Of a stretch of 64,000 bases of DNA, positions 32,720-41,878 are shown in pieces. Under the pieces are notes generated by a model. The model made no database searches. It was not told where the DNA came from and saw only the letters and a list, made by a program, of their open reading frames with translations. Source of the DNA: Chalara sp. BL73 (taxonomy: Eukaryota; Ascomycota; Leotiomycetes; Helotiales); NCBI GenBank assembly GCA_918026815.1, contig CAKJVC010000131.1, forward strand, positions 1-64,000. Reading direction: 5' to 3'. A program made the position numbers and the translations under genes. Numbering within the stretch: position 1 is the first letter of the stretch; every line of letters begins with the position of its first letter.

Positions 32720-33622
32720 ATGAAAAATAAATTTTTAAAAATATTAGATATAGTTTACTTACTTAAAAATAAACTATTTATTTTATTAAATAACATATTC
32801 ACTAAATCCCGTCTTACCAAAATACTAATAATTTTCATTGTAGGATTTACTTCTAGAATGTTTGTAAATTATATGTATAATATCAATATATTTGTTGATT
32901 TTCTTAGTTATATTTCTCTTATATATTATTTATTTTTCTCTGTCTTTATAGTCTTAGTTCATCAAGTTATAGATTGTCTTGATATATGTGATGGTTCTCT
33001 GGATTTTAATTCGCATGCTACTGGTTCTAAATTTAAAACTTCGCATATATCTCATATGAGACCTCAAAGACAAAATGTATCTTTAAGTTCTAGTAACAAT
33101 GGCTCTGCTAGTTCTAGTAATTACGGTTGTGAAAGTTCTGGAAGTAATAGCAATAATAATAATGAAGAAGAGTTGAAAAGATTATTTGAGCAAAGAAAAA
33201 TGCATCATTTAATATGTAAAGAAGAAGAATTAGCTTCTATAGAAAGATGAGAAAATGAGAAAAATCTTTATCCTGATTTTTCTCATAGAATGTGGAAAAT
33301 ACAAATAGATAAACCTAGAATGAAAGAAAATATTATAAAAAGGAAAGAAAGTATATCTATTAGTAATGGAGGATATTTATGGAAAAATAAATATAAAGAT
33401 TTATCTTCTATTAATAATTTACCTATATGAAATCCTTCAGGAAATCCTGTAATTTTGCCGCATGCTTCACAAGGCAATTATGTTTTACCTTCATTAAGTG
33501 ATTTACCTATATCTAATGCATCGTATAATATGGATAACTTAAATACTGATTTACCACCTATTGCATGAAATAGCGATACGAGTGAAGTAAGAAATAATGA
33601 AGGTGATACTAATAATAATTAA
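32720..33622 (+). CDS. Unknown membrane ORF, 300 residues
   Basis: No function recognised. Residues 30-90 hold two hydrophobic segments around the motif GFTSRMFVNYMYNINIF, closely matching residues 48-63 of the 737-residue ORF at 36869 (GFSTRIIVNYIYNINVF), so the two are paralogues. After this come a Ser/Asn-rich low-complexity stretch (about residues 110-155) and a charged region with EEELKRLFEQRKM. The C-terminal half is polar and Pro/Asn-rich. Three TGA are read as Trp. The start is the ATG 24 nt after hairpin L4. A perfect 46-base palindrome follows the stop by 26 bases. Confidence 0.7.
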
Positions 33623-33648
33623 GGTAGTGGTAAAGGTAATAGTTATTA

Positions 33649-33694
33649 TATAAATAATAAGCTAAGAAATATATTTCTTAGCTTATTATTTATA
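33649..33694. terminator. 46-bp perfect palindrome downstream of the 300-residue ORF
   Basis: Two 22-base arms (33649-33670 and 33673-33694) separated by AT. It would form a very stable hairpin and probably marks or protects the 3' end of the upstream message. Confidence 0.8.
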
Positions 33695-33731
33695 AGTATG
33701 TAACTTTTTAGTAATTTGTTTTAATTACTAA

Positions 33732-33802
33732 ACAGTCATAAGTTAATGGTAGACTAACTGTATTCCACACAGTTTATATCGGTTCGAATCCGATTGACTG
33801 TA
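33732..33802 (+). tRNA. trnG: tRNA-Gly (UCC)
   Basis: The acceptor ACAGTCA/TGACTGT is perfect. Anticodon TCC lies in the loop ATTCCAC between ACTGT and ACAGT, and the T-arm is ATCGG-TTCGAAT-CCGAT. It is the best candidate for the working Gly tRNA. Derivatives lie at 40737, 41904 and 41994. Confidence 0.93.
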
Positions 33803-33807
33803 GAGTA

Positions 33808-33825
33808 AAGAGTAAATCGGCTCTT
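33808..33825 (+). promoter_or_regulatory. Covarying leader hairpin L5 (GIY-YIG 3)
   Basis: Stem AAGAGT/GCTCTT, loop AAATCG, 22 nt before the ATG and five bases after trnG. Confidence 0.8.
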
Positions 33826-33847
33826 ATAATTAAAAAAAATATAATAA

Positions 33848-34519
33848 ATGATTAAACATAGCAAAAGAAGTTCAATATTTCCAATATTTATACATATAAA
33901 ATGTATTCGTTTATATTCAACTGAATATAAACCTGTAGTAGTCTATAAAAATACTAGTTTAAAAAAATATACTATTTTAAAAGAAAATAAGTATAAAAGT
34001 GGTATATATAGATGAGTTAACGTAATTAATGGTGATAGTTATATTGGAAGTTCTGTTAATATAACTAAAAGATTAACAAAATATTATTCTTTAAATTTTT
34101 TAAATTATAAGGTACTAAACAGTAGTAGTCGTATATTTAAAGCATTGTTAAAATATAACCATTCTAATTTCGATTTAGAAATATTAGAGTATTGTAAAAA
34201 AGAATTAGTTATTAAGAGAGAACAATATTATTTAGATAAGTTAAAGCCTAAATATAATATATTAAAAGTTGCTGGTTCATTACTAGGTTTTAAGCATTCC
34301 TCCAAAACACTATTAAAATTTAAAAATCGTAGTAATAATAATTGTTCTGGTTATAAAACTACTTTTTTAAATATAGAAAATAATGAAAAAATAAATTATA
34401 AATCTCTACGGGATGCAGCCAGAAGTTTTGGTGTTTCTCATGTAACTATTACAAGATACATTAAAAAAAATATAATTTTTAAAGATAAATGAATAATAAA
34501 GTTAATAAATAAAATTTAA
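33848..34519 (+). CDS. GIY-YIG homing endonuclease ORF 3
   Basis: A 223-residue endonuclease-like protein. The catalytic core begins SGIYRWVNVINGDSYIGSS (about residues 54-72), and REQYYLDKLKPKYNIL and GFKHSSKT follow as in the other two GIY-YIG ORFs. The C-terminus is a NUMOD1-like helix-turn-helix (DAARSFGVSHVTITRYI). It is free-standing, between trnG and the next cassette. The start is the ATG at 33848 after hairpin L5. Two TGA are Trp. Confidence 0.92.
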
Positions 34520-34570
34520 AAAATTATACTCATACTTTAAACTATATTTATTTTTTTATTACTACTTAGT

Positions 34571-34603
34571 AACACACCACACAATACATGTGTGTGGTGT
34601 GTT
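34571..34603. terminator. 13-bp hairpin downstream of GIY-YIG 3
   Basis: AACACACCACACA and its exact complement enclose a 7-base loop. GC-richer than its surroundings, 51 bases after the ORF stop. Confidence 0.75.
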
Positions 34604-34659
34604 AATTAAATTTAATTTTAAATTTGATTTTATTTTTGGATTAGTTTAAAGTTGGCATT

Positions 34660-34677
34660 TAGGGAATTTTGTCTCTA
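34660..34677 (+). promoter_or_regulatory. Covarying leader hairpin L6
   Basis: Stem TAGGGA/TCTCTA (one G-T pair), loop ATTTTG, 26 nt before the ATG at 34704. That ATG opens only 22 codons, so this cassette looks damaged at its 5' end. Confidence 0.75.
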
Positions 34678-34912
34678 TTAAAAAGATTAAGAAGAATTAA
34701 ATTATGAATAAATTCATGGTAAAAACTATACATAGTAATTTTAGGATAAAATATCGTACGAGGAGAGTATAATGGTTGTTTATATAATTTGCAAGTAAGA
34801 TATCGTACGAGGAATTGCTGTTAATAACAGTCTGACTAGCATAGAGGATAATATAAGAAAAGAATCAGTATTTAATAGCTTAAATGTAGACGAAAATACT
34901 CATAAAAATGCT

Positions 34913-35653
34913 ATGAATACTGAAAGTAATTTATCTAGTTTTGTTTTTCCTGTGGATAACTTTGATACTATATTTGTTACGTCACGTAATAAAGATTTTT
35001 GTAAAGAAGGACTTAACAATGTAATTTGTAAAATGTTTAGCATAAAAGAGTTATATCTTGTAAATTTAGATAGTCTAAGTGAATTGTTAGGTAATATGGG
35101 TATTGACACCTTGAATATATTCCATATAGAAATAGGTAAAACATTTACTAACGTAAGAAGTGAAAAAGGTGCTGATACTATATATATGGAAATAAACCCC
35201 GAGGAATTTATTAATTACTTAAATAGTGATAACAATTTTTTAAATCAAAACCCTAATAGTATGTACATTATAAGAGGTGGTACTTATTTAGATATAAAAA
35301 ATTTATTTGCTTTTATAGAAAATTGTAACGTAAATATCGCAAGAGGTGGAAGCCAGCGGTCTCACATGTTAAGTCCTTTAGATATAAGACTATCTTCTTA
35401 TATTATGGCTATGTTTAACTTTAATTATAATGGAATTAAATATTATAATACATTTAATAATATAGGTAAAGATAAATACTTATCTTATAAAGATAATTAC
35501 TTATCATATAAAACATTTAAAAGAGTAAGCCTTAATGAGACTAGTCTAGAATTTAAAGCTTTGAAAGTGAATAAAATGCCTTTCTATCTTACAAATTTGC
35601 CAAACTTAAATAAACAACTTTTAAATTGTCCATGTAAAAACGATTTAAACTAA
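34913..35653 (+). CDS. Unknown soluble ORF, 246 residues
   Basis: No function recognised. The frame is open from about 34799, but the first ATG is at 34913. The protein is polar with mixed charge and no membrane segment. It has an ordered-looking centre (FDTIFVTSRNKDFCKEGLNN, NPNSMYIIRGGTYLDIKNLF) and ends with CPCKN. The leader hairpin L6 and its ATG lie upstream in another frame, separated by a 49-base insertion bounded by a 14-base direct repeat, so the natural N-terminus may be lost. A tRNA-like element follows after 16 bases. Confidence 0.6.
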   Translation: MNTESNLSSFVFPVDNFDTIFVTSRNKDFCKEGLNNVICKMFSIKELYLVNLDSLSELLGNMGIDTLNIFHIEIGKTFTNVRSEKGADTIYMEINPEEFINYLNSDNNFLNQNPNSMYIIRGGTYLDIKNLFAFIENCNVNIARGGSQRSHMLSPLDIRLSSYIMAMFNFNYNGIKYYNTFNNIGKDKYLSYKDNYLSYKTFKRVSLNETSLEFKALKVNKMPFYLTNLPNLNKQLLNCPCKNDLN

Positions 35654-35669
35654 AGAATACTTAGTTTAA

Positions 35670-35746
35670 AGGATCTTAACTTAAGTTAAAGTATATGATT
35701 TTACAACACTAAAATCACCATATTGGTTCAAGTCCAATAGATCTTA
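35670..35746 (+). other. tRNA-like element (Lys-related ends)
   Basis: The acceptor AGGATCT/AGATCTT and T-arm ATTGG-TTCAAGT-CCAAT are good, and the ends resemble trnK. The anticodon arm is a 7-bp stem TGATTTT/AAAATCA with an 8-base loop ACAACACT, so no normal anticodon can be assigned. Probably a pseudo-tRNA that still serves as a processing site between two cassettes. Confidence 0.6.
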
Positions 35747-35749
35747 TTT

Positions 35750-35765
35750 AGAGTAAATCGGCTCT
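35750..35765 (+). promoter_or_regulatory. Covarying leader hairpin L7
   Basis: Stem AGAGT/GCTCT, loop AAATCG, 26 nt before the ATG at 35792. It lies three bases after the tRNA-like element. Confidence 0.8.
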
Positions 35766-35791
35766 TTTAAATAAAAAAAAAATAAAATACT

Positions 35792-36229
35792 ATGAAAATT
35801 AATTACATTTTAACTCATTTACGTTTATTTACATTATCCCCTAAATTTCCTTTTATTTTAGCCTTGGTATTTTACATACTATATTTAAAATATATTACCC
35901 CTTTTGTTTTATGTGATGGAAATAGTATAGAGTTATATGATTTAAAAGTAGATTTAATTTGACAAGTCAATCATTATCGTTCGTCTCTTATTGAGTATCA
36001 AACGTATAAAGATCTTCAAGAACAATTAAATTTTATATCACAATCTAACTATAGAAATTTTTATTTAGAAAATTTATATTCCAATAAGTTATCAGAAACA
36101 AGCTTTAAGGTACAAGGGTATTTAGATAACATTAATGTATTAGAAAAGTCTATTAAAAATATAGAACCTAATTTTAAGCCATTTAACTATAATGGTTCTT
36201 GTTCTTACACTTTTATAAGCAGAAGATAG
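35792..36229 (+). CDS. Unknown ORF, 145 residues, one membrane segment
   Basis: No function recognised. A membrane helix at about residues 20-40 (FPFILALVFYILYLKYITPF) is followed by a polar, helix-prone domain rich in Gln, Asn and Tyr (QEQLNFISQSNYRNFYLENL). One TGA is Trp. The start follows hairpin L7. It shares its architecture (N-terminal helix, polar tail) with the next ORF, but no clear sequence identity is seen. Confidence 0.6.
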
Positions 36230-36266
36230 TTACCTTTTTTTTAAAGCCTTTTTTAATACCCTTTTT

Positions 36267-36282
36267 AGAGGAATTTGCCTCT
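36267..36282 (+). promoter_or_regulatory. Covarying leader hairpin L8
   Basis: Stem AGAGG/CCTCT, loop AATTTG, 26 nt before the ATG at 36309. Confidence 0.8.
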
Positions 36283-36308
36283 TTTATACAATAAAAAAAA
36301 TTAAAAAC

Positions 36309-36764
36309 ATGAGAAATACAATAAATATTATAATATTTATTTTTACTTTATGGTTAGTCTGCTTATTTTTTGCAATAACCTTATTACTATTTTTATCGTC
36401 CTCTGATATTCTTTATTTTGATGGTTTATGTCCTGATTTTACTGTAAGCCATGATGTACACAAAGGATTAGATTTATCTAACACTATGCGTAGTTATGAT
36501 AATTATTCTGTTAATTCAGAAACTAGTTCGTACTTTAATGACAATTATTCATTAAATGAAAATAGACCACTTTTTGATAATAAACCCTTACATGAAGAAA
36601 CTAAAACAACAAGTATCTATAATAAATGTAAGAATTCTACAAGTAAGTTATATTTAGAACTTAAATATAAAACAAAGCTTATTGAACATAAAATTAAACT
36701 ATTTGACCGTACCTTAACTTGATTTTTTAAGGGAAGTAGGCCAGGTGGAGGAAGAGGACTTTAA
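36309..36764 (+). CDS. Unknown ORF, 151 residues, one membrane segment
   Basis: No function recognised. A strongly hydrophobic helix at about residues 6-30, then a polar Asn/Ser/Asp-rich stretch, then a basic C-terminus (KYKTKLIEHKIKLFDRTLTW) that continues past one TGA (Trp) to SRPGGGRGL. The start follows hairpin L8. It may be a small inner-membrane protein. Confidence 0.6.
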
Positions 36765-36784
36765 CTAATATCTTTTTTATTATT

Positions 36785-36799
36785 AAGAGTAAATGACTC
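36785..36799 (+). promoter_or_regulatory. Degenerate extra leader hairpin
   Basis: Stem AGAGT/ACTCT with a 5-base loop AAATG, 37 bases before the full L9 hairpin. No ATG follows at the usual distance. It looks like a duplicated or left-over leader. Confidence 0.6.
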
Positions 36800-36821
36800 T
36801 TTTTATGCTTTTTTTCCTTAT

Positions 36822-36839
36822 TAAGAGTAATTTGACTCT
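36822..36839 (+). promoter_or_regulatory. Covarying leader hairpin L9
   Basis: Stem AAGAGT/ACTCTT, loop AATTTG, 29 nt before the ATG at 36869. Confidence 0.8.
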
Positions 36840-36868
36840 TTTACGTTTTATTTTTAAAAATATAAAAA

Positions 36869-39082
36869 ATGTTTAACATATACACAAAAATTATACAAGT
36901 TTTTTCTTTAATTAAATCCAAAATATATTCTATTAAATTAATAGGTAGAATATTTAATAAACCCAATTTTAATAAATTTATTATTATTTTTACTATCGGT
37001 TTTTCTACAAGAATTATAGTAAATTATATTTATAATATAAACGTATTTACCGATTATATTAATAATATATCACTTATATATTATTTATGTTTGTCTGTAT
37101 TTATCATACTCACACATGAATTAGTAGATTATTACCAATTTAATGTAATACCTTCATTCTTTAGCCACATTTACCTTAATATAATAAATTGTATTTATGA
37201 TATGTTAAGTAATTTAAATAAATTCATTCTTTCTATTAGAATATATAATCGAAGTTTAGATTCTATATTTAGAACATTAAGGCTTTATATATATAATAAC
37301 AATTTAAAAGGAAAATTGGAAAATTACTTTAGTTATATAAATTCTAGAGATACTTTTTCCTATAAGTATAAATTGCCTAAAAATATGGTAGATAATACAT
37401 ATTATAAAGCTAACCAAGATGTATCACATAGATACGCTAGAAATACTTCTATTAGTCAAAGAGTTTATACTAGATCCGGTAATAGACCTATTGTATATAA
37501 TGAAGATAATTATGTTAGACCGTTGGCATATAACCAGGATAATAATACAAATAGAATACCTTTAAGAAGAAAAGAAGCTAATGATAATTTATATTTTCTT
37601 GTAGACTCTGTTAGTGATAGAGATTCTCAAGCATCTAGAGACCTTTACTTACCTGAATCCTATATAAATTCTAATAATTACCCTAGTCCTGTTATTATAG
37701 CCAGTAAACCTTTACAATCTACACTTACTACCCCTAGTTTATCTTCAATAGATGGAGAAGAAATGTTTGGAAGATTACCTGGTTCAACTCGCTCTAGTTA
37801 TGAAAGAAATCCTTCACATTATGTTGAAAATGTTTATGACACTAATAAAGGTAATAATCGAAATCTTCAAGTAAAGTATAGTCCTCGTAATGTCCATGTT
37901 TCTTATTCAAATATTCCCCCTATAACTAGAAGTAATTCTGGTTATAACACTATTTATACTAATTCTGTTTATAGTCAACAGGATGGTACTTATTCATCTC
38001 TAATTGATAATAATAATGGTAATAATTATCCTCTACCAGGTGCTGCTCCTTATTTTTATCCTACTGCTAATAGTATAAACATAAATAGAAATACAGCAGA
38101 ATTAAATAATTTTAATCAAGCTATTCTATCGCAACCAGAAGTGAAACCAGAACAAACAAAAGCAAATGTAAATTCTGTTGATTGACTAAAATACAGAAAT
38201 CTTGCAAGAACGAATATAAACAATACTTATGTAGAAAATGAGCGAGTAGCAAATGAAAAAGAAGTTTATATACCTCACATTACTACTATGCCTCAAGAAA
38301 TAGAGTTAAAACCAAAAGGTCTTAAAGGTAATATTAAATTAGCTTTTAATTTTATAGACTCTAAAGTTTACAAAACTGTATCTAACATGGAAAGTATTGC
38401 AGTAAAATATCATGATGTTAGTAAAAGAAAATTCTTTTGAACTATTTGAGAGAAAAAACATGGTGTTTACGAGTCCTATGAGGAATTTAAGAGTTCTTGA
38501 GATCCTAATACGAATATATGAAAAGAAATTACTAAAAGAACTCATAGAGATATGCAAGCCGATATAGAAGGTATTTTAGGTGTTAAATCAAGAGTTAATA
38601 AATTAGATAACAGTAAAGGTAAATGAATAGAAACTTCTCAGAACAAACCTAAAGTTAACAAATTAAATAACAGTAAAGGTAAATGAATAGAAACTTCTTC
38701 TAACAAACCAAGTGTTTCAAAAGAATTAAAACATTTACCTGAAAGCAATAAATCTTCTTCTAAACATTCTAACAATAAAAATACTCCAAGTCGACATAAT
38801 AAAAGTAGTCATAGTTCTAATCGACATAAAGATGTGAGCAATATAAATGATTCTAGTCGACATCATACCTCTAGTCGTCATCGTAGCTCTAGTAGTGATG
38901 GTAATAATACTTCTAATCGTCATCGTAGTTCTAGCCGTCATTATACTTCTAATGAACATCATAGCTCCACTCGTCAACATAGTTCCAGTCGTAATCATAA
39001 TTTTAGTCGTAATCAGAATTCTAGTCGTTATGATAGTTATAGTGGTTATAATAGCTCTAGTTCTCACTATTATAAAAGATAA
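36869..39082 (+). CDS. Unknown large membrane ORF with Ser/Arg/His-rich tail, 737 residues
   Basis: No function recognised. The N-terminal region (about residues 40-125) has hydrophobic segments and the motif GFSTRIIVNYIYNINVF, shared with the ORF at 32720. A long Asn/Tyr/Ser-rich, probably disordered middle follows, then a more ordered region with Trp residues written as TGA (KRKFFWTIWEKKHGVYESY, about residues 520-538). A 20-residue unit, NKLDNSKGKWIETS plus spacer, is repeated twice from a 60-base tandem repeat (38593-38700). The last 90 residues are Ser/Arg/His-rich repeats. The stop codon sits inside a 34-base perfect palindrome. It could be a structural or nucleic-acid-binding membrane protein of plasmid origin, but this is a guess. 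Confidence 0.65.
38593..38700. repeat. 60-base in-frame tandem repeat
   Basis: Two units with the shared core AACAGTAAAGGTAAATGAAT 60 bases apart, encoding a repeated NKL-NSKGKWIETS peptide in the 737-residue ORF. Confidence 0.85.
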
Positions 39083-39105
39083 AACTTTAAAGTTTTATCT
39101 TTTAT
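39072..39105. terminator. 34-bp perfect palindrome over the stop codon
   Basis: ATAAAAGATAAAACTTT followed directly by its reverse complement. The TAA of the 737-residue ORF is at 39080-39082, inside the left arm. Confidence 0.8.
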
Positions 39106-39123
39106 GAAATAATTTGCCTTTTT

Positions 39124-39139
39124 AGAGGATATTGCCTCT
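39124..39139 (+). promoter_or_regulatory. Covarying leader hairpin L10
   Basis: Stem AGAGG/CCTCT, loop ATATTG, 24 nt before the ATG at 39164. Confidence 0.8.
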
Positions 39140-39163
39140 TTTATTTAGCATTAAATAAATCTC

Positions 39164-39916
39164 ATGAAGTCTATTACATATAATAATATTAATTTAAATA
39201 TTACTCTTGCTAACATTTGCAAATACTTGGTGCATTTTTGAATAAAGGAAATTAGTAAATCAGAATATTCCAAAGTATGATTAACTATTACCGTTTCTAA
39301 TAAAAATAACAAAAATTTTACACTGATTAATAATTTGCCTTTTAATACCTCTGATTATACAGATGTTGTTATTGTACTAAAACAAGTTTTGGATTCTAAA
39401 TCAAAATACTTCAAAAAAGAGGTGCTAGATAGTTTAATAATAAATATAAATTTTGAAACTAAACATATAGAAAATAAATGATATCCTAGAATTAATCCTA
39501 TTATACCTGTTTTTATTTCTATATTACTTTTATTAGTAATATTTTTTCTATTGTATATTATTAGTACTATTTTATTTGATTTAAATACTATATTTTTTTA
39601 TAATAATGATGTATTTAAAGAAGAATTTATAAATTCTTCTTTAATTAATACAGAAACAATTAATAACATTTGTATACAAAATTTGGATAATACACCCAAA
39701 CATTACTTTATTTTTGATCCTTTTATTAAAATGTTTGATAAATCAGGAAGTTTTGGTTTTTATTATCCTAGTTATTTTTTACCTTCTAATTTAAAAGTAG
39801 AAGACCAAGAATTTAATTTATTGGAGTATATAGTATATAACCAATATGAAATACTTGCTCATTATACTCAAATTTTTAATGATTATGCATTGAAAATTAA
39901 TAGTGTATTAAACTAG
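39164..39916 (+). CDS. Unknown ORF, 250 residues, central membrane helix
   Basis: The N-terminal 115 residues form a soluble alpha/beta-looking domain, then a strong membrane helix (PIIPVFISILLLLVIFFLLY, about residues 112-131), then a polar tail. The soluble part resembles the ORF at 39988 in layout (a strand, then a DISPLQVL-like or LPFNTSDYTDV-like turn, an amphipathic helix, then LVLNYMF or LIINI). I see a weak likeness to N-terminal regions of fungal mitochondrial-plasmid DNA polymerases, but no exonuclease or polymerase motif. Three TGA are Trp. The start follows L10. The stop overlaps a 9-bp hairpin. Confidence 0.6.
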
Positions 39917-39927
39917 AATAGTTTAAT
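39907..39927. terminator. Hairpin over the stop codon of the 250-residue ORF
   Basis: ATTAAACTA and TAGTTTAAT pair perfectly around a GAA loop. The TAG stop (39914-39916) lies at the arm-loop border. Confidence 0.65.
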
Positions 39928-39945
39928 CCTATCTTATAGCTTATT

Positions 39946-39963
39946 TAGAAGTAATCGCTTCTA
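39946..39963 (+). promoter_or_regulatory. Covarying leader hairpin L11
   Basis: Stem TAGAAG/CTTCTA, loop TAATCG, 24 nt before the ATG at 39988. The G-C to A-T exchange at the fourth pair of the five-pair core (fifth from the base here) keeps the helix. Confidence 0.8.
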
Positions 39964-39987
39964 TTACATAATAAAAAAAACTTTTTT

Positions 39988-40662
39988 ATGAATACAAATT
40001 CTAAATTTACCACTTTTAGTTATCTTACTATAGATAACACACTTACATGAGCAGACATTTCGCCAATTTTAGATCTATTTTTTTTTGAAATACTAGGAAA
40101 TAGAAAGCCTAATTTAAAAATATGCATACAATTTAAAGCTAAAACAAAAGGAGGTGATTTAATAGATATTTCACCACTCCAGGTTTTGGATAAAAGAAAT
40201 TGAGAAGACTTAAAAAAAGCTTTTGAACTTTTTTGATTTTACAGGGTTGGTGCATATGAAGAGCTTAAAATAGAAGAACTAGTTTTAAATTATATGTTTT
40301 TGGAATTAAATACAACAGAATATTTAAACCTTAAATACCCCAAATACATAGAGGAAGTAGTAAACAAAGAGCCATTGATTAAATATTTTAGTCAATTGCC
40401 TCGTACAAGACTATATGAGAATTGAGGAGATGAAGTTGTTTTATACGGAGATAATTTATATTTAGTAAAGAAATCGGATAATATTAGCTTCTTTATTATA
40501 CAACTTTTTAACGAGTATCATGTAACTATTTATGAAAATAACGTGGAAGTATTTAATTTTTATGACATATATGACCCCACAGATAATTATGACACTTTTA
40601 TGCGTTACATTAGTAACTATCAACTATATTATAATAATAATAGTTATCATATTATTAAATAA
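39988..40662 (+). CDS. Unknown soluble ORF, 224 residues
   Basis: No confident function. No membrane segment. The centre (QFKAKTKGGDLIDISPLQVL, then WEDLKKAFELFWFYRVGAYE and LVLNYMFLEL) resembles the part that precedes the exonuclease domain in family B DNA polymerases of fungal mitochondrial plasmids. All catalytic motifs are absent, so at most it is a remnant or an independent small relative. Four TGA are Trp. The start follows L11. A 7-bp hairpin covers the stop. Confidence 0.6.
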
Positions 40663-40671
40663 ATTATTTAA
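40655..40671. terminator. Hairpin over the stop codon of the 224-residue ORF
   Basis: TTAAATA and TATTTAA pair around an AAT loop, and the TAA at 40660-40662 is inside. In AT-rich sequence a 7-bp arm alone is weak evidence. It is listed because the position repeats that of the two previous ORFs. Confidence 0.4.
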
Positions 40672-40736
40672 AATAAAGTCAATAATAATAATAACATTTT
40701 ATTTATTATCAATTAGAACATTAATAAATGTTATAA

Positions 40737-40807
40737 ATAGTCATAAGTTAATGGTAAACTCATCGTTTACCAAACGATATTTGTCGGTTCGAGTCCGACT
40801 GACTGTA
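40737..40807 (+). tRNA. tRNA-Gly-like, anticodon ACC (first copy)
   Basis: The acceptor ATAGTCA/TGACTGT (one T-G) and the T-arm match trnG(UCC). The anticodon arm is ATCGT-TTACCAA-ACGAT, giving ACC. It could read GGU only. It lies just upstream of the LAGLIDADG 2 cassette and is nearly identical to 41904-41974. Confidence 0.75.
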
Positions 40808-40979
40808 AAAATATTACTATTTTTACATAGCTATTTTATTGTAGTAATGCGTACATTAATAATTCATTATTGCTTTTAAGGAGGCTAATTTGAAATTAGT
40901 TTAATATAGTATATTATATGGGTATAAGTTCCTTTATTTAAAAATAATATATTATATTTTATTTACATACGGGAAAGTT

Positions 40980-40995
40980 AGAGAATTTTGTCTCT
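40980..40995 (+). promoter_or_regulatory. Covarying leader hairpin L12 (LAGLIDADG 2)
   Basis: Stem AGAGA/TCTCT, loop ATTTTG, 26 nt before the ATG at 41022. Confidence 0.8.
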
Positions 40996-41021
40996 TTTAT
41001 AATTTAACAATATAAAATAAT

Positions 41022-41876
41022 ATGAATAACTTAAAATTAATAAATTCACAATTAGGTTATTATCTTGCTGGTTTAATAGAAGGTGATGGTAGTATATGAA
41101 CACCAAAGGAAGGAGTCATACCGGGTAAAAGTCGTGTATATAACCCCCAAATATCATTCAGTTCTCATATAAATGATTTAGCTTTATATGAACATATTAG
41201 AGATATATTCGGTACAGGAAGTCTTTCAAAAGAAAAAAGTAGTAATGCTTGTGTATTTCGTATTTCTGAAAAAAATTCACTAATAACGATAATAAATTTA
41301 ATAAATGGTAAGTTTCGTACACCAAAAATAATATATTTACACAGGGCTATTGATCATATTAACTACATTCATAAGGCTAATATAGTTAAACTTCCCTTAG
41401 ACAATAGTAATTTAAATAATAATGCTTGATTAGCAGGAATGACGGATGCAGATGGTAATTTTCACATAAGTTTGGAAGGCAGCTATGGGTTGAATAAATC
41501 CAGCAGTAGAGGAAGAGTAAAGTGTACTTTTTGTATAAAACAAAGAATGATAGATAAACCATTGGGTTTATCGTGTGTACCTTTTATGACAGAAATAGCA
41601 AATATGTTTCAGTGTAATTTAAACTATAAAGGTGAAAACGGAATAACTTTTTTAGTTCAAGCGGATGGTAAACATTATTTAACTAAATCTTATTTTGATA
41701 AATACCCTTTAATGTCTAGTAAACACCTAAATTATCTATCTTTTTTACAAGGATTAAATTATATAGGTAAACGTTTAACAGACAAAGAAATTATTGAAAT
41801 ACAAGCTATAAAAAATTCTATGAATAATAAAAGAACTTATTTTAACTGGGATCACTTGAAAAATTTCTATAGATAA
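41022..41876 (+). CDS. LAGLIDADG homing endonuclease ORF 2
   Basis: A 284-residue two-motif endonuclease. Motif 1 is LAGLIEGDGSIWTP (about residues 17-30) and motif 2 LAGMTDADGNFHISL (about residues 137-151), both with their acidic residue. The N-terminal half differs clearly from LAGLIDADG ORF 1 (different DNA-contacting strands), while the C-terminal 100 residues are nearly identical. It is bounded by two tRNA-Gly-like copies, which points to tRNA-Gly as its insertion site. The start is 26 nt after L12. The end is followed by an 11-bp hairpin. Confidence 0.94.
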
Positions 41877-41878
41877 AA

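Larger units (their letters stand above)
34520..34912. other. Spacer with a hairpin, leader L6 and a direct repeat
   Basis: It holds a 13-bp hairpin (34571-34603), leader hairpin L6 (34660-34677), a 22-codon reading frame from the ATG at 34704 to TAA 34770-34772, and a 14-base direct repeat, ATATCGTACGAGGA, at 34751 and 34800. The short frame seems to be the displaced start of the next ORF. Confidence 0.65.

Noticed and set aside
38735..39107. Long frames in other phases across the Ser/Arg/His repeat, including one of 110 codons on the minus strand
   Set aside because: They arise from the simple codon repeats (AGT, CGT, CAT) of the 737-residue ORF; the forward in-frame reading fits the Trp-TGA usage upstream.
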